Part shown: positions 13,615 through 25,597 of the stretch, in pieces
Layout: each line of letters opens with the position of its first letter
Position numbering within the stretch: position 1 is the first letter of the stretch
Source: Sindora glabra
Taxonomy: Eukaryota > Streptophyta > Magnoliopsida > Fabales > Fabaceae
Length of the DNA stretch: 64,000 bases
Assembly: GCA_020226215.1 (NCBI GenBank)
Contig: CM035236.1
Coordinates: 3,167,001-3,231,000, forward strand
Reading direction: 5' to 3'
Program-made: the position numbers and the translations under genes
Notes under the pieces: generated by a model
The model's input: the letters and a program-made list of their open reading frames with translations, nothing else
Databases searched by the model: none
What the model was told of the DNA's origin: nothing

Positions 13615-13755
13615 CAGCACCCCAGGAGGTTTCAAACTCGAGGTAACGTGGCACGTTTTAGGCCATCGAATGAGATTTTGTAATCTCATCCAAAATCTCA
13701 TCCAACGGCCTGTATGGAGTCACGTCATTTTAGATTTGAAACCCCCAGAGTGCCG
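13615..13755. mobile_element. Small MITE of about 141 bp with TA flanks
   Basis: Terminal inverted repeats are CAGCACCCCAGGAGGTTTCA and TGAAACCCCCAGAGTGCCG, read at the left and right end, about 19 bp with a few mismatches. TA occurs on both sides. The centre holds a second palindromic motif (GGCCATCGAATGAGATTTTG against CAAAATCTCATCCAACGGCC), so the whole element is close to a perfect hairpin. The superfamily is uncertain. Confidence 0.7.
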
Positions 13756-14738
13756 TAATAAGGCCCTTATTTATTATCATTGATCACTATTTATCCATAT
13801 GGATAAGTTAGTTTTTTCATATTAATTAATTTCTAATAAAAGCATTTTTAGTAAGTTTAAATGTAGTTTTAATCCTCTAAAATTTAAAAAGTTATGCTAC
13901 ATCGAAAATCTCGAAAAAGTACTCCGAATAATTAATAGCCTTTGGATTTTCACTACGCACAACAGGTAAATGGCTTTACTAGTTACGGCGTAGGATTTGG
14001 CATGCATTTGCCGTGATAATTAGTATTTTTTAATATAAATTATATAATTTTAGTTTCTTAAATATTAAAATAATAATTTTCATCCTCCTATTTAATTTTA
14101 TTTAATATCTATCAAGTTATTTTTTATCTTTAAATATTTATTATATTATTTTTTAATATTTCAATAAATAATTAATTATCAAAATAATTTATATTTTTAT
14201 ATATAATTTATTGATTTTATTTAAAATCTTCAAAATTTAAATAAAAATTTCTTTTCATATTTATATATAAATTATTTAAAATTAACATCGATGGAACATT
14301 AAATAGTACTCGAGATCAAGAAACTTATGAAAATTAAATAAAATAATCAAAATTGCACTAATTTATTATTTAGAGAACTAAAATAATTTATTTTAAATTA
14401 AAAAATTAAAATTACATAATTTATATTTTAAAAAATTAAACTTATATTTAATTTTTAACAATACAAAAATATATGAATAAATTAAAATTTAATATTATAT
14501 TTTTTAAAAAAATATTTTTAATTTTTTAGAATATTAAAATTTTTAAAAATATGTGATCTTCAGTCTAAGTGATTCAATTTTTTGATTTCTGAATAACCCG
14601 TAATTTAATAAATAAAATAGTGAAAAATTAAAAGGAGGATCCATCTGGAAGCGGGGAGAATCGGCACCGGCAGCCAACTTGACATTATAACTCGATTCTA
14701 CGCGAGCGCCATCATAAGATTAAAATCGGTAAAGAATA

Positions 14739-17510
14739 ATGGCATTTCTAAGGATAGTAGCAACAACGACTGCTGTAGTTGCCTCCGCTGTTCCTGCTGC
14801 GTTTGCCTTTTCTGCTCTTTCTTCTTCCTCCCAATCTTCCCATTCTCCCAATTCCCCAAACGCTGCCTTCCCCCGCACCTTCCCGACTTCAAACCCAAAT
14901 TGCCTGGGCCTTGTCAGAGCATTTGCTAACCCTCCGTCAGCTCTCCCAATGGACGCGCCCAATTCAGAACACAGACCTGCTTCTCAGGTGTGCTATAATA
15001 ACCCCCTGACCCTCGCAATTTTTGCTCTCAAAATTTTATCTTTTGGTATTTTTATGTGATTTATCTGAAATATGAATGTTATTTTCCTCTCTTTTCATGA
15101 CAGGCTGATGCTCCCTTGCCGGAGTTGCTGGTAGGTTCATATATTGAAACCTAGAAGTTTTCGTTTTATCTTCCTTTTGCACTGCTATGCAAGCCCAATT
15201 TAGTGGGTTTTCAGTTTGCTTAGCGCAGCTATATTGCTAGTTAACTATTGTGTAGAAGAATTCCTTTGTAATGAAATTAAATCCTTATCATCTGATGGTT
15301 TGATTTTGTTGTTGCTTTGATGTCAGACAGAGTACATGGTAGATATGAAATGTGAAGGCTGTGTTAAATCTGTGAAGAATAAGTTGCAGACTGTAGATGG
15401 TGGGGATCCTGGTAAACTGTTATGAGCATCGTGTTTACCTTTAATAGATTTCTGCTTATAGGTTTCCTCACATTTGGCAGGAGTGAAGAATGTTGAGGTG
15501 GACTTGAGCAATCAGGTAGTGAGGATTCTTGGTACAACACCAGTGAAGACTATGACTGAAGCCTTGGAACAAACTGGTAGAAAAGCCCGGTTAATTGGAC
15601 AAGGAGTGCCTGAAGGTTGGTCAGTCAATTCCTTGGCCTGTTAATTGCCACTAGTATCATGCTTTTGAGTATTACTAAGAGGTCAGATGCAAATTTTTGA
15701 AATATATCACTGGTTCATTAAATTTTTGTGTAAAAGCATTGGGTTGAAAGTTAGGACTCTTACCAGATAGGTTTACCCATACTCAAGAATTTAGGAAATT
15801 AATCAGTGTTATGCTTATTAGGAAGTGAAATATTAGCGTGACTGGCTCTTTTCACACTTAGTATTACGTTTTTAGGGTATGAAGTCTGCCCCAATATGGT
15901 TACGTGTCTGTGTAACTTTCCACTGTTCTGAGAAGCAAGCTCCATTGAGCAACATCTCCATGTCGGGGATCAGCTTGCAAGTATCCTTTATTGCCAACAC
16001 AAGAAAAGAAAGAAGAATGATCATTGAGAAGAGTCACATGTTTTTTTAAACCAAAAGTAATGCCATAAAATATGTTATGGGGTAGTAACTTGCCTTTAAG
16101 AGTATTCGTATTGTTTATGTTACATATTTATCCCTAGAATTCCTTGAAGCTTGTTATTCTTGAAAGAACACTAGTACATGATAATGTCCACTTTATTCAA
16201 TTCAATGATCTGATTTCCAGCAAGATACTGTTATTTTTGTTCTTTTCAGTTGTCTTATCAGTTATGACATAATTATCTCCTTCGTTTGCTTCACAGACTT
16301 CATAATCTCTGCTGCTGTTTCCGAATTCAAAGGTTCCGAAATTTTTGGTGTTGTTCGCTTTGCTCAAGTGAACATGGAACTGGCAAGGATTGAAGCCAAC
16401 TTCAGTGGTTTGTCACCAGGGAAGCATGGTTGGTCTGTCAATGAGTTTGGAGATCTGACTAGAGGTGCAGCAAGCACTGGGAAAGTGTTCAATCCATCAA
16501 ACGAGGAAAATACTAAAGAGGTTTGCCTTTTCTCCTACCTTATTTTCTAAGCAATGGCGTATACATGTTTTATAATGTCAAGTAAATGAAAATCTGTGTG
16601 CATGTGCACATGCGCGTCTATGCGAGCATGTGTGTGTGTGTGTGCAAGAGAGAGAGAGAGACAGACAGACAGCGGTGTAGGATTTGGGACATTTACACAT
16701 ATTAAAAATTTTCTCTAGAAAAGGGTTTTCTTCAATCTAGCACTTCCTTTACAAGCCGTTATACAATGCATCTTGCATGCTAAATTTGAGAAATTTTGAA
16801 TCACAATTAGTATACAATCAACTAGTTGAAATTTACTTATATTTGAAAGGCATATTTATTGTTAAAGTTTATCGATGGAATTATAGCTAATGTCATATCA
16901 ACATAGATTCTGGTGAATGTAATCTACATGGTTAGTAGATTGAATCTGATGGTGGATTTCGTGAAAATATATATATAGTTAACAATAGGGTAAATATACC
17001 ATTTTCTTAATACCGGTGTCAATCGATTTTGCCCATATATTATATAAATACATACACTATAGAAAACACTGATTTGTTATTTGCCTCTGCACAATGATTG
17101 TATACATAGATACATTATAGAGTACATTGCTTACAGTCTTGCAACTTTTTATATTCCTCATATTTGAAAAGTGGAGCTTGGCACTGGTTGCATAGGATAG
17201 CATCTGTAATCGTGAATAATGAAGGTTGCTGGATTATTTTTTCCAGCCTCTTGGCGACCTGGGAACATTAAATGCTGATGAAAAAGGCGAGGCCTTCTTC
17301 TCTGGCATCAAAGAAAAGCTGAGAGTGGCTGATCTTATTGGACGATCTGTGGTCTTATATGGAACTGAAAATAAGTCAGATCATGGCGTATCAGCTGCAG
17401 TAATTGCCAGAAGTGCTGGAGTGGGAGAGAACTATAAAAAGCTTTGTACCTGTGATGGTACTACCATATGGGAAGCAAGCGACAGAGATTTTGTTACCAG
17501 CAAAGTCTAA
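14739..17510 (+). CDS. CCS: Copper chaperone for superoxide dismutase, chloroplastic/cytosolic
   Basis: CCS delivers Cu(I) to Cu/Zn superoxide dismutase and helps form its disulfide. Six exons: 14,739-14,987; 15,104-15,130; 15,327-15,399; 15,481-15,615; 16,297-16,520; 17,247-17,510. They join in frame to 323 residues ending in TAA. Residues 1 to about 70 are Ser/Ala/Pro-rich, as in a plastid transit peptide. A second Met (residue 71, MDAPNSEH) could start a cytosolic form. The N-terminal HMA-like domain has the copper site MKCEGC (Cys101, Cys104). The SOD-like domain follows (about 165-300), and domain III keeps the CxC motif KLCTCD (Cys303, Cys305). All introns are GT-AG. Length and order match plant CCS. 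An AATAAA occurs at 17,611. The exon-3 donor is ambiguous: a second in-frame donor 12 nt downstream (after 15,411) would add four residues. The gene is convergent with the Nudix gene. Confidence 0.95.
16620..16675. repeat. Compound GT/GA/GACA microsatellite in CCS intron 5
   Basis: A run of GT dinucleotides is followed by GA dinucleotides and then three ACAG units, all within intron 5 of CCS. Confidence 0.9.
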
Positions 17511-17649
17511 GTATATGGAGTAAAACATCGAAAACAAATCACATATGCTAGGCTTTCTTTGAGAAGGGGACTTCATTTATTTATGGCCTATTTTGTTGTC
17601 AGATGTATCCAATAAATGCCAATATGGCTTTGAGCCCGTTAGCTCCGAA

Positions 17650-18590
17650 TTATTGGAAAGGTAATGAAAATCATTGTATAATCGTTGAGATCCATACCAT
17701 GCACATTAGTCGGCAGAAGAATTTCAATGGTATGACTTTACCGATATCTTATGTATAGTTATGATAAATGAATTGAAGAAAATATTAATAACAATACCCT
17801 TACTAAAGTGTAGAAATCAATAGTATGATATTATTATTTATTTATAACTTTTTTAATATATTTGAACATATAAATAATTTATATTGAATTGATAAACTTA
17901 ATATGTTAAATATCAAGACGAACTTAATTTAAAATCATGTTATTTTCAACTAAAAAAATATTATTGATGAATGTATAATATTTTTTATACCTATTTGATT
18001 TGAAGTGTATATTCAAAAACAATTTTAATGCATATATTATATTTATTTTTATTGTGTATCGTTAAAAAAATGGTAAGAATGACTTAAAATGTATGTCATA
18101 TTCATTAGTACTGTAAGTTATTAATAAAAAGTTAAATTAAATATATTTGACAAAATGTATGAAGTATATTTAGTTTAAAATATTTTTACACTTATAATAA
18201 AATAAAATTGGTAAGAATGAATCATTTCATCACTTTTGATATGGAATAAATATTCCATCATTTGACATTCTCTTTATATAAAAAAAAGAAGATTCTCCCA
18301 CTCCATTCCATTCCATCATTCTTCTTTTTCTAATTTGGCAGCCCAGCCAGATTGTTGAAACAGACACTTGCAGAGCGAATTTTGGCTTTGCCTTCAGTCA
18401 TCCTATGGAATTCAGATGGAATCTCGTATAATTATATGGTTTTTTTAATACAATAAAATACAATAACCCTCGGATAAGATAATCATACGAACGTTGGGCA
18501 CAAATTGAGATCCTCAATTAATATTATTGCATAGAATCAGTTTGCAATCAAAAGCACAATCTTTGCAACATTTTACTGGCCCGTTGCTCA
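17650..18590. other. Intergenic DNA between convergent CCS and Nudix genes
   Basis: About 1 kb of AT-rich sequence between the two 3' ends. It must contain both polyadenylation regions. I see no additional gene. Confidence 0.6.
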
Positions 18591-18624
18591 GATCTCAAGT
18601 GAATGACTGAGCCAGCCCAAAGGC

Positions 18625-20395
18625 CTAAGAGCCTGAATGGCAACCAAATGAACTTGGCAAAGGAGCCAATAGACCTTCTCGCAAAGCCATTTCAAACAAT
18701 GCCACTGCCATCAGAACCTTGGAATCGGCTGTTGTGCGCCAAAGTTTCTTGTATGGTACCACACGCACCTTAATCAGCTCCCCATGTTCACGAAGACCAG
18801 CTTCTTTACCCTGTAGTTGTGTGATGATCTCTTTATCAACACCACCTCTGTATAGGAAGATACTGATTTCTTCATCACAGCCTCCCTTTAGAGAAAAAAT
18901 TTAAAAAAAAAAAAAGTACAACACATAATTGCAAGGCAAGAATAAGAAAATGCTGAAGAATAAATAACTGATTTGTAGCAACAAATACACTTCTTTCAAA
19001 ACATTCTAATCTGATACCGGAGAAGGAATAACTCTGCATCCAGTTGATGAGTCTAGGTAGGCAGTGAGGTCAATCATGTCTTCTACCTTTAAGCTAATAC
19101 CAGTTTCTTCTTCAACCTGTCAGTCTCACAACATCTAAGGCTTCATACTTTTTGGAATTAGAGTTAAACAAGGTTAGAATATCACAAGAACACCTAGATC
19201 AAATTGCAAGTAAATAAATCCACTAAAAAATGCAGTTACAAATTTACATCTTCAGAACAGCCACGAAGGGAAAAGAAACGGAAAAAAAAGAACGAAAGAG
19301 AGCCAGAGACAGAAAGAGACCTCACGAACTGCAGTCCCAACAAAATCACCCTTGTCATCATCCAACATTCCAGCAGGCAATTCCAACATAATCCTTCCAA
19401 CAGGAACCCTCACCTTACAAATGAAAATTTTCAATGAGATAAAGATTATGCATTAGAATAGCTAGAACATAGAACTCCAATGAATATCAGAAGAGTGCTA
19501 TGAATTTCCAAGACACTGATAATACCTGTTCAGTAAGAACAGCATAAGTCTCACCCTCTGATTCCAAAAGTATAAGCACAGCTACCGCTGGTCCCCGTGC
19601 AAATACAATCCCTGGAACCTGATCATGGCTTACTTTATAATCAAACAAAAACAAGATTAGGTGCACTACATGTAGATTTAAGAGAAAGCAAGTTCTTGAT
19701 TTCTAAGAGTGAGAAATCAAAATTGCCCCCTCCCCCCGTTCAAAACAAATATAAGAACCAAAGAGAGAAGGATGTAGGGCCACTGATTGAATAATAACTA
19801 ATACTTCAATCAAGACAATGATAGGACAAAAGAAGGATACTGATTCACAGGCATTAAATTTATTAACAAAGATGAAAATGGAGAAGATAAATTTATAACA
19901 GAGAGAACTATTATAAAATGGTAAAACAATGATACCTTCTTCCCCCTTTTTTTGTCAAAAATATCAGCTTTGAATTTGAGAAACCCAATGCGCTTTCCAA
20001 ACATATCTACTCCCTGGTTACACTCCCAGAAGGGAAAAAAAAAATCAAAAATCAAAAATCAAACTTCTGTTTATAAAAATATAGATTCTACCGGAATATC
20101 CATTGTGTTTTGGTTTTTGACACCCATACTAATAAAGCACGTCAGTAAACCAGTATCACAAAATGGACATATATCTATGGGTATCGGAATTATGTTATTC
20201 TATTATTTTCCTTTGATGTGGCATTTCATATCTCTTACTAACTACATATTATGTTTCCAATGTATGTATTAAGACTGTGAGACATCTGGCTAATTAATTT
20301 AGATGTTACTCTGGCCACATTTCCATCTAGAACTGCATCCACATTACAGGAAGTATCAATGAAACAATAAATTCAAAAGGACAGGTATGTGTGCC

Positions 20396-20446
<51 letters not shown>

Positions 20447-21248
20447 TAAAGAAAAGTGACCTGAATCAGAACTCGCCTCAGGGCCAAGCTACCATCCGCT
20501 AAAACTCCAGTCTCAGATTGCAAGTTATGTAGCCACTGCTTGAATAATGAGGAATCAATAGCATTCCTGCAAGTGAATATATTAAAGCCAAACCTTAAAG
20601 CTACTTTATTTCACAAACAAATCAAACACATGTCATTAACTGATTCTCAAGTAGTAGATTATATTTCCAAAACAACCCCCGTCAGCAATGACATATTCGG
20701 AACTGATATTTCGCATGTTTGAAAGTGTTGCGACAGAGCTTTGGACTAATAATTATCATACTTTCGAGATAGATTCTAAACATCCAACAACAACAACAGC
20801 GATGATGAAACAATGCCTTAGAATTACTTTCCTTTAGAACTGTTTTTCCTGGAAGGCTAGGAAGCAAGATATAATTTTCTGATTCAATTAAATCCATCAA
20901 TTTTGTCAGAAAAGGGATTAAAATGACTAGAGCAATTGAAATGATAGAGTTCATCTAGTAAAATTATGACATGATATAAATCGAAAAGGGAAAAGGAAAA
21001 ATGACAGACCAGAAATCGACGTGGGAGATAGAGGGGGCGGCAACAATTTGAACAGGTTCTGCGGGTTGGATGGGCAGAGTGATAGAGTGAGCCAAGGATG
21101 AAGATGAATCGCTGGACATTTTGCAGAAGGGGGCCGCACTCCTCCAACTGCGAGAGCGAAGCGCAGTCACTGTGAAGTTGTGGATTCTAACGAAGAAAGT
21201 TCGAAGAGCCATTGAAGTTTTGACATCAACCAGGCGATAACAACGCAT
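18625..21248 (-). CDS. NUDX14: Nudix hydrolase 14-like ADP-sugar diphosphatase, chloroplastic
   Basis: This family hydrolyses ADP-glucose or ADP-ribose type ADP-sugars and acts in plastids. Seven minus-strand exons with GT-AG introns: 21,248-21,010; 20,566-20,461; 20,013-19,936; 19,618-19,526; 19,413-19,321; 19,116-19,018; 18,885-18,625. They join in frame to 322 residues ending in TAG. Residues 1-43 are basic and hydroxylated, suiting a transit peptide. Met13 (MALRTFF, at 21,212) may be the true start, and Met44 is a further option. Recognisable blocks are GVDMFGKRIGFLKFKADIF, VPGIVFARGPAVAVLILLE and TEQVRVPVG. The Nudix motif runs from LPAG187 to REVEEETG (Arg202-Gly209). It lacks Glu at the usual seventh position (Lys193) and is one residue longer than the 23-residue consensus. 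From memory, Arabidopsis NUDX14 shares this variant. The C-terminal block GGCDEEISIFLYRG is intact. Confidence 0.93.
20398..20446. repeat. (TAA)n microsatellite in Nudix intron 1-2 region
   Basis: About 16 consecutive TAA units (TTA on the coding strand) just downstream of the donor of Nudix exon 2. Confidence 0.95.
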
Positions 21249-21249
21249 C

Positions 21250-23870
21250 GCTTCTTTTCTACGCTACATCACGCGTGTTTACGGGTCAATACTTCTGGGG
21301 CTGGGCAGACTACGAACGGACCGATATTTTTCAGGCCCTTGAGTTGGACCGATATTTATTTATGGGCTTCCATGCAGCATAGTCGCCAGCATGGAACCGG
21401 GTGGAAATAAACTTGGTATAACAATGAAAATGATTATTATTAAAATAATTAATTATAAATAATTTATTTTATATTTATAACACTTATTCATAATTATTTT
21501 TATATAATTTATTCTTGTTCAATTATAGTACAAAATAATTATTTTTATTATTAAATTATTAAGAAGAATAATAAGATACATATGATTATATTAAAAATTA
21601 TTAATTTTTTAATATTTTTATATTATTATTTTTATAATAAAATATTTATAATATATTTTTAATTTAAATAAATGATATATTTTATTTATTTTAAGTATGT
21701 TATTACTAAATACATTCTCATTTATTTAAATTATTTTTCATAAATAAGAAAGTTAAATTTTTTAAAATTAAAATAGAAATTAAATTTATTTTTATATTCA
21801 CTAATTTGAAATTTTCAAATAATTAAAACATGAATCTCAAAAGTCATTCATAAATTTGAAATAAAAAATTAGGTTAGTATAAGAATAAAATTAAAAATTT
21901 ATATTGTTGGAAGAATAACAATGAAGGTAAAAGAATATAAAAAGTGAAATTAGTATGTGTATCAAATTTAAAAATTCTCTTTGTCTGATCATGCTTAAAA
22001 TATAAACTACATTAATTAATTTATTTTCTAATTAAAATTATTGTGTATAATTAATTAGGAAAAAATGCAAGTTACTTCGTTAATTATATAGTGGCTGAAT
22101 ACTATCAGTGCCTTATTTAGAAGGTTGAATTTAACACACAGTAATGTAGCAGTAGTTGGATTTCACCGACAGTGTCCAGAAGCTAACGAGATTTGTTAGT
22201 CATCGGCTTAATCCCAAAAAAATATAAGATTTATTTTTTTTAAATAGCACAAATATTTATTAGGCAATTTTCTTATAGTCTAATTAGCATTCAGGTTAAA
22301 TTTGAATTATGATAATAGAAAATAGATTAATCCAAACTAATTCAATTATATAAATTTATTTTTAAAAATATACTTATATATTATGAAAAATAATTATATC
22401 TAATTATATTTAATATAAAAATATTTAATTTAATATAATTAAATATTTTATATATTTAAATATTTTATTATTATTTAAATATATATTTTTATATAAAAAT
22501 TTATTTTTATTTAAAAAATAATCCAAATTCTTGAGCTTCAATTCATGCATATATTTACTTAGATCGAATTGAACTAAATTCCTTTAAAATTAGATGAATT
22601 AAACATGAATTATTATATTTTATACAATTATAACCCATTAATTTATATAATTATATATAAAAATTTTACTTTAAATCGTATTAACTTAACTCATGTATAT
22701 CTCTAATCATATAATTAAAAAAAATTTAAAGTATTTTGGGAGTTCAAATTTGGAGTGATATGGCAAATTTGAGACTATTGAATTTTGGTAATATCATGTG
22801 ACCTTTATTCCATGCGTAAATCGTAATTGGATGCTCATGTTAAGAATATTGACAACTTGGAAACACATTACAAATCAAATTATTGCTCCCTCCCGATAAT
22901 TTCTCCACGTTAGCTTTTTGATTCCACCTTCTCTTCCTCTGACCGTCTGCCCAACAACTTCTCGTCGGCTGTACCCATCAAAGACATAGTGCAAAGGATT
23001 TTATGCTATGTCCAATGCCAGATAAGAAGATATCCACATACATTGGGGTTAGACGAAGCAAATATCGCCGGGAAACGGAGTCTCTGCTACAAATACCATT
23101 GAGTTTGAGCCATAGATGAGAACCAAACATGATTTTGTCCCATACGAGAACGAGTGGAATTTCCTATCTAAAGATTCCAACATTTCCTTGCAGCTAGACA
23201 CATCAATAAACAGCTAACTGGGTGCAATCCGAAGGAATCCTTCTCCTTATTGATACAAAGTGATGATAGTCAGTTGACAATTTTTCACAGACTGCCACAC
23301 ATCGCTATGCAAAGACAAAATGATCGTTAGTCCCCATGCTACCTATAGTAACCAATTAGTCCCTTGTCGAACCAACCACCCATACTAAACCATAAACACT
23401 CTTGCATAATTCTTTGAATTTCATCTATCAACACTACTAGAATCAAGATCGGGAAATAATAGAGGGGAATACCAGACTAGCATGTCCGAAATGGAATAAC
23501 CATCCCCACAAGAAAAAATGCGCCTCTCCAATAGTCTAGGTAATCTCTTTGATCATTGAGTTTCAAAACAGCTAACTGGGCATAATTACTTAAAGATACT
23601 CCGTACGATCACGTTGAGAACTACGAAAACTCAACGTTATACGCTACACATCGGATTATTGAATCATGGACTCATGTTGCACACCAACTACCTGACAGAA
23701 TTACATCAAGAATAAAAAATAAAAACTTCAAGAAAGTTATGAATGATAACTACGCAGCGGAAAGAATATAGAAACTTCTCGCCAGCATTAGAGATCTTCA
23801 TCTTCTCATGGACCCTGATAATTAATTAAAGCTGAAGAATCAGACCTAAAACAACGCCGTTTTAGTTTCG
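21250..23870. other. Intergenic DNA upstream of the Nudix gene
   Basis: 21,250-21,420 is GC-richer and probably the Nudix promoter and 5' leader. 21,420-22,720 is AT-rich, and part of it (about 22,290-22,640) resembles the interior of the MITE pair at 55.2 and 56.9 kb. 22,880-23,870 has ordinary base composition but no open frame of length on either strand. I cannot identify it; decayed coding sequence is possible. Confidence 0.5.
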
Positions 23871-23883
23871 GTCGACGGAGCTG

Positions 23884-24108
23884 GTGGAGATGACAAAGCT
23901 CTGCAAGGATCTAAAGAACAAGGTGCCAGTGATTCTGGAGGTAGAAGTAAACCCGAAAGGCAAGTGGAAGATTCAAGTGGCGGCGATGAAGTTGTACATG
24001 GTGAAGAGCGGCGGGTTCGAGAAGACTCATCGACTCTGGGCGGGGGTAATGAAGCTAACGTGTAATATGGGTTTCAAAAGTGTCAACAAATATTACACGT
24101 CAGTATGA
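23884..24108 (+). CDS. Unrecognised 74-codon ORF, possible gene fragment
   Basis: A GC-richer open frame stands out from its AT-rich surroundings. It encodes a Lys-rich protein with blocks VPVILEVEVNPKGKWKIQV and YMVKSGGFEKTHRLW. The frame stays open a few codons upstream of the ATG (ELVE-MTKLC). I recognise no family, signal peptide or membrane segment. It could be a small gene, an exon of a decayed gene, or a fragment captured by a mobile element. Composition is the only argument for it being coding. Confidence 0.3.
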   Translation: MEMTKLCKDLKNKVPVILEVEVNPKGKWKIQVAAMKLYMVKSGGFEKTHRLWAGVMKLTCNMGFKSVNKYYTSV

Positions 24109-24579
24109 GCATTCAATTACGATTCGCCATGTAGAAAATAAAAAAGTCACGTAACAGTCTCATGACTAACCTTTTTTGTTAGCTTGAGGACGGTGGAGAT
24201 AAAATCTAACTACTAATCCGTTATTACGAGTTAAATTCAAGTTTTTGAAGATAAAATTTAACCATCTTATAATCAATGGAGATCATTTATACTTTTTTTT
24301 CTTTGAATAAAAAAAATTTCAATTTGCTGCCTTCATTGAAGCAAATTCCTAAATAAACCTTTTTAATAGTAAGACATATACAAAAATTTATGATGAAACA
24401 CAACAAAAGACAAAATCTTTAAAAAAAATATCAAATTGCATCAACTACAACTTGAGTTAATGGAGGCATGAGCCTAAATGATTTTTAACAAAACAACTGG
24501 GATCACTAAGAGCAATTAGTTTATGTGGTATATGATGCTGTTTTAAAAGTTTTTTTTTTGTCTTGAATTTAATTCCAAG

Positions 24580-24583
<4 letters not shown>

Positions 24584-24667
<84 letters not shown>
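24584..24667. repeat. (TA)n microsatellite
   Basis: About 40 uninterrupted TA dinucleotides, just before the left border of duplicated segment A. Confidence 0.95.
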
Positions 24668-24668
<1 letters not shown>

Positions 24669-25455
24669 TTAATAATTTAATCACTTCTATTATTATCTAA
24701 AAAATAAATGGGGTCATTTATATTGATGTGTGGGATTAAAGTTTAGGTATTAAATGTAGCAATAGAATTAAGGGTGCAAATAAATTAATTGATAACTATT
24801 TTGCCAATTAAAAGTTTGGGTATTATATCTTCTTCTAAATTTTGTCCATTTACAAATTTTCTTTCCAAAGTAAAAAAAATTCCTCCCAAAATAACTTCTA
24901 AAAAAATTCATGTGAAAAAATACTTAATGCAATGCCTATTATTTTTATATTTTATTAGATTAATTAATTTTCTTTCTCAAAATAATATATTGTAATTATT
25001 TAATTTTGTATTCTCTTTTGAATAAATTTATTGATATCTTCCTATAAAACTCTTTCACATATAAATTTTCCTTCCAAAATAAAAAAATTTACAAAAAATC
25101 TAGAGAAAGAGAATAATATATGTAACTAAGTATGTGCTTGATGTTTCTAATTGTAATTTTTTAACTATATAAATTATATTAATTTTAAAATAAATTTTTG
25201 TAATATTTGTTTATAAAATATAAATACATATATGTTAATTTTTTATTAAAAAAAATCTCGTGCATTTATGATCCATAACTATTGAGGTGTAGTCCTTACT
25301 TTTGATTTACACATCATCAACTAACCTACAACATTTGCCTTAATTGGCATGGGTTAATTCGGTTCGGTATCAAGACACTCTAGTCCATCTCTATATATAT
25401 TGTTCAATTTCTTGGTATAGATGTCAGTAAAATTTAAATATAAGATATATAAGTA

Positions 25456-25597
25456 ATTTTCTTTTTTTTTTTTTTTGGTTTGGGGAGGGGGAAGGGGTTG
25501 GCGGAAGGAAAATGGAATAGCAAAGAATCAAACATTTACCTTACACACCACAGATGAGCATAGAAAGCTGTGACCATTCAAACTAAAGCTCAATGGT
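25456..25597 (-). mobile_element. SINE-like retroposon, about 142 bp, minus strand
   Basis: Read on the minus strand, it begins with tRNA-like promoter words (TTGAGCTTTAGTTTGAATGG, then TTTGATTCTTTG as a weak B-box) and ends in a poly-A run, seen as a long T run at 25,460-25,480. The flanks repeat as AAGATATATAAGTA (25,442-25,455) and AAATATGTAAGTA (25,598-25,610). Copy B has a single uninterrupted site there (AAGATATATAAGTAGTTAAA near 57,463), which supports insertion. Assignment to a tRNA-derived SINE is inference. Confidence 0.6.

Noticed and set aside
14698..14962. Open frames on the minus strand and an alternative plus frame over CCS exon 1
   Set aside because: Antisense or shifted readings of the Ser/Pro-rich transit peptide. 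The six-exon CCS model explains the region.
22250..22720. Possible further copy of the MITE family of 55.2-57.4 kb
   Set aside because: Shared words are limited to A/T-rich core motifs. No inverted ends or target duplication were found.
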